A stretch of 64,000 nt of DNA. Origin: Sanguibacter keddieii DSM 10542 (GTDB lineage Bacteria > Actinomycetota > Actinomycetes > Actinomycetales > Cellulomonadaceae). Below the pieces are notes generated by a model. It did no database searches. It was not told where the DNA came from and worked only from the letters and a program-made list of their open reading frames with translations. Below, in pieces: positions 61,828-64,000 of this stretch; the first letter of the stretch is position 1; each line of letters opens with the position of its first letter. Made by a program: the position numbers and the translations under genes. The stretch covers positions 558,001 through 622,000 of the forward strand of contig NC_013521.1 in the NCBI RefSeq assembly GCF_000024925.1. The letters run 5' to 3'.

Positions 61828-62094
61828 GTGCTCGTGTCCACGGAGCATGACTTGCTGGAGCTTGTGGAGCGCGCGCCTCTAGCGAGGCAGCGTGGCGCCA
61901 AGAACGTTGTCTGGAGATTATCGAGTCCACAAACTTCTCCTCTGTCCCTTGCGGATGTGCCCATCGACGTGGAGGATCGTCCCAGGTCCGCTCTTCCGAA
62001 CGCCTCAGACGGTGACGCTCGATCCCATCTCACTAGGAGGAGAGGAGGCGCAGGCATCTGCCCAAATCGTAGGAGGAATATTGGACTCGTCTGA
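61828..62094 (+). CDS. Doubtful small ORF upstream of the NACHT gene
   Basis: An 88-codon frame starting at GTG and ending 14 bases inside the NACHT gene. It is polar with no recognised domain (STEHDLLELVERAPLARQRG near the N-terminus). It could be a decayed gene, an expressed small partner, or chance. I list it because it alone would fill the gap and overlaps the next start in the usual coupled manner. Confidence 0.25.
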   Translation: MLVSTEHDLLELVERAPLARQRGAKNVVWRLSSPQTSPLSLADVPIDVEDRPRSALPNASDGDARSHLTRRRGGAGICPNRRRNIGLV

Positions 62095-64000
62095 ATTTTA
62101 TCAGAGGTTTGTGAATTTATATCCCCTCGAGAGGCCGGCGGGCGAACACGCCAGCCCACACGAGATGTTTTCAGCGCTCGACTTTAAACTTCGATTCCTG
62201 TCAATCATAGCGAATTCCGTCTTAAGATCAAGTGACGAAATTGAAGCGCCGAAGATCGGGCGGTCACCCGGACTGGGCGCCTGGGTGTCATATTTGCGAG
62301 TTTGTCGGGATACTCTCGGCCAGTCGCGGGGGGAAGCGTCCAAACTGACACATGGTGCGGTCGATAGTGCACTCACCGCCTACGATGGCGGGATCGATAT
62401 GGGGATCAGCAAGATTCGTACCCCAAAGAAGCTACGCGACCACTTGGGGCACGGTGGAGCGTTGCCCCCATATGCTGAAGTTTCGGAGCCGCTCAGGGGG
62501 TTGCTCGATTCAGTGGATGTAGCTATTGAAAAATTACTCGGAGCAACCGGCTTGGTTCTATCCGAATCGAACGGATCGACTCGAGCAAGTTTCAAATTCG
62601 AAGACAGGGAGGTCTCAACCTGGCCGCTGATCTTCAGTCCGACCACCGATGAGTGGTGCATTTTTTCAAGGTATGTGGCGAACGGCCGGCCATCCTACTT
62701 CTCCTTCGGTACGGATCGCGTCGAAGCGTCAAGTATTCCCGACAACCTAGGCGGAGCACTTAATCGGATCTTGGATTCCACCGCTCCGCGGGGGGCTCTT
62801 GGGGCTTTCAAGGAGGATGTAACTAGCGATCTCCGTGGCTTCACCGAAGAGCTCGAGGAAGATCTGACTCCTGGTGATCGAGATCACGGTTTCGAGGTGT
62901 GGTGGAAAAAGGCGACGGGCACAGGGATTGGCTTTGAGGAAAGAGTAGACTACTTCCGGCTCGGTCCGGATGACATGCGTCAATGGCGATCGCCTGAAAA
63001 ATGGGTGCCCTATTCTCGTTACCTTCGGGAGATTGCCAACTGGCCCCTAACGGCCCGCCGGATTCGAATAGCCTTAGAAGAGCACTCAAGGAAACTGGCG
63101 TCTCAAGAAGTTCAGAATCTGGGTTGGCGCCTGGGTGGGGAGGGGCAATACCGTGAGTCTTCGTTGCTGGTGACAGACCTGGATGGGTCCAATCGAAGCG
63201 AGTCATCATTCTCTGACCTGCTCAATTCTGTTGACGAGGACCTCCAGGCGAATAGGCCGCAAACGCAAGTCGTATTTGTCAACGGCGAAGCGGGCATAGG
63301 AAAAACCCGAGCGATGATCGGCGCTGCGCTTCATCGCGCAAGAACGATTGAGGAGGAGGCAGGAGAGCACCGTGATTCCGATCTGCCCCTTCTTCTATAC
63401 GTCGGCTCGTCTGGGCAGGTTTTGAGTCAACTCGATAACGTTATAGCTGCTGCGGTTTCAAGTACGCGAAGCATTACAGCCGCTGCCGTTAAGGCGCTCT
63501 GTCGAAACGGGCTCATGGCACTTCTCGTTGATGGATTCGACGAACTCTTGGGCAACGTCAGATATAACGATGCCTTAGGGTCCTTGCGCCCGTGGCTAGA
63601 AGACATGGGCGGGCGTGGGGTGCTGATGGTTTCGGCGCGCTCGTCTTACTACGTCGGTCAATACAAGGCAAGCGTAAGACGGGCGCACGAGGGCAGTGCC
63701 ATGAGCGTGCACCACAAAATCGCAGAGATTCAACTTTGGAAAGCGCGAGACATTCGAGAAGTATTAACTTCCTATGGGGTTGACCCGAGCGTGCTTGTCA
63801 ACTTGAGCGAAGAGGACCGGCAATTGCTCAGGCTCCCCTTCTTCACAAGGGCGTTCATCGAAATGTGCCTGTCTGAAGAAGCGGGCATCCCAACAGGAAC
63901 TTCCTTGCCCGAGCACTTGCTAGATCAGTATCTGACTCGTGAAGAAGGGAAAATACTTGATGAGTCGGGAAGATCTGTAATCTCTCACAGAGAACTGAAG
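62081..64000 (+). CDS. HEPN-like plus NACHT NTPase (STAND), probable antiphage effector; runs off the window
   Basis: 640 residues are visible and the 3' end lies outside. A HEPN-like segment carries R119-D-H-L-G-H124 in KKLRDHLGHG, followed by a helix, the R-x4-H pattern of HEPN ribonucleases. The middle (160-400) is unrecognised. A NACHT-type domain follows: Walker A GEAGIGKT (402-409), Walker B LLVDGFDELLG (D484, D487, E488), then the sensor strand GVLMVSARSSYY. The C-terminal sensor repeats, if any, lie beyond the window. The TTG start has AGGAGG four bases upstream; GTG at 62012 and ATG at 61955 are in-frame alternatives. Composition differs from the neighbours, indicating transfer. Confidence 0.8.
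   Translation, partial: MDSSEFYQRFVNLYPLERPAGEHASPHEMFSALDFKLRFLSIIANSVLRSSDEIEAPKIGRSPGLGAWVSYLRVCRDTLGQSRGEASKLTHGAVDSALTAYDGGIDMGISKIRTPKKLRDHLGHGGALPPYAEVSEPLRGLLDSVDVAIEKLLGATGLVLSESNGSTRASFKFEDREVSTWPLIFSPTTDEWCIFSRYVANGRPSYFSFGTDRVEASSIPDNLGGALNRILDSTAPRGALGAFKEDVTSDLRGFTEELEEDLTPGDRDHGFEVWWKKATGTGIGFEERVDYFRLGPDDMRQWRSPEKWVPYSRYLREIANWPLTARRIRIALEEHSRKLASQEVQNLGWRLGGEGQYRESSLLVTDLDGSNRSESSFSDLLNSVDEDLQANRPQTQVVFVNGEAGIGKTRAMIGAALHRARTIEEEAGEHRDSDLPLLLYVGSSGQVLSQLDNVIAAAVSSTRSITAAAVKALCRNGLMALLVDGFDELLGNVRYNDALGSLRPWLEDMGGRGVLMVSARSSYYVGQYKASVRRAHEGSAMSVHHKIAEIQLWKARDIREVLTSYGVDPSVLVNLSEEDRQLLRLPFFTRAFIEMCLSEEAGIPTGTSLPEHLLDQYLTREEGKILDESGRSVISHRELK

Larger units (their letters stand above)
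61786..64000. other. AT-richer, apparently acquired region
   Basis: Base composition changes just past the CE7 stop, from about 70-75% GC to near 50-55% by eye, with A/T-ending codons and runs such as GAATTTTATC. No tRNA, transposase or integrase is visible in the window. The main content is the HEPN-NACHT gene; 61786-62080 holds at most a short doubtful ORF. Confidence 0.75.

Noticed and set aside
61710-62159. Minus-strand ORF of 149 codons across the island boundary
   Set aside because: It crosses the end of the CE7 gene and the NACHT start, has no domain, and mixes two base compositions.
1-64000. tRNA, rRNA, CRISPR arrays, insertion sequences
   Set aside because: I looked for cloverleaf ends, regularly spaced repeats and transposase motifs and found none, including at the composition break near 61,790.

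Overview
The window comes from a very GC-rich actinobacterium. LapA-like, ClpC, SigB-type sigma and LutABC proteins, leaderless-type promoters and dense ATGA-coupled operons fit the order Micrococcales. A Cellulomonas/Sanguibacter/Oerskovia-like relative is my best guess, from gene content only. About 61.8 kb is native and one theme dominates it: taking up and breaking down pectin, especially rhamnogalacturonan-I (RG-I), its side chains and its uronic acids. The last 2.2 kb is AT-richer and looks horizontally acquired.

Layout. 1-13.9 kb is mostly housekeeping: the end of a sodium:solute symporter, pgi, a LapA-like protein, clpC (with a ClgR-type operator), a uridine-kinase-like NTPase, a TspO-family protein, lutABC (with an LldR-type operator) and a GtrA-like protein. 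It also holds a lone ABC ATPase, a FadR/GntR regulator and a small multidrug resistance (SMR) exporter preceded by a guanidine-III riboswitch. 13.4-25.0 kb is a first sugar locus. On the minus strand it runs ABC permeases, binding protein, DUF6807, Gfo/Idh/MocA dehydrogenase, LacI, a second DUF6807 and a cupredoxin. Divergent from it are another Gfo/Idh/MocA dehydrogenase and an altronate dehydratase. Three copies of one LacI-type operator mark its promoters. 25.1-32.0 kb holds a DUF2975/XRE pair, a SigB-type sigma factor with a SigH-like promoter, and the hexuronate genes uxaC, lacI and a uxuB-like reductase.

33.9-61.8 kb is the polysaccharide region. It has a 1,880-residue surface protein joining a rhamnogalacturonan acetylesterase to a PL11 lyase, an aldose dehydrogenase, a toxin-antitoxin pair, a GH95 fucosidase/galactosidase, an MFS exporter and an ABC importer with a YesL/DUF624 protein. 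It also has two duplicated small secreted proteins, an APC permease, a soluble PAS plus chemotaxis-receptor pair, and a GH51 arabinofuranosidase. It ends with a tightly coupled Gfo-Gfo-DUF6807-cupin operon and a CE7 acetylesterase. A shared operator (TTGNAWCGATTCAM) precedes the lyase, the MFS gene, the ABC importer and the Gfo-Gfo-DUF6807 operon, so these probably form one regulon.

How it fits together: the surface lyase/esterase and GH51/GH95/CE7 enzymes would release oligosaccharides; the two ABC systems import them; UxaC, UxaA and the UxuB-like enzyme feed uronates toward 2-keto-3-deoxygluconate. The recurring DUF6807 plus Gfo/Idh/MocA module suggests an oxidoreductive sugar-processing step whose chemistry is not settled. 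At the right edge an unfinished gene encodes an apparent N-terminal HEPN-like domain (RDHLGH) fused to a NACHT NTPase, an architecture typical of antiphage defence. These two are the best candidates for undescribed biology.
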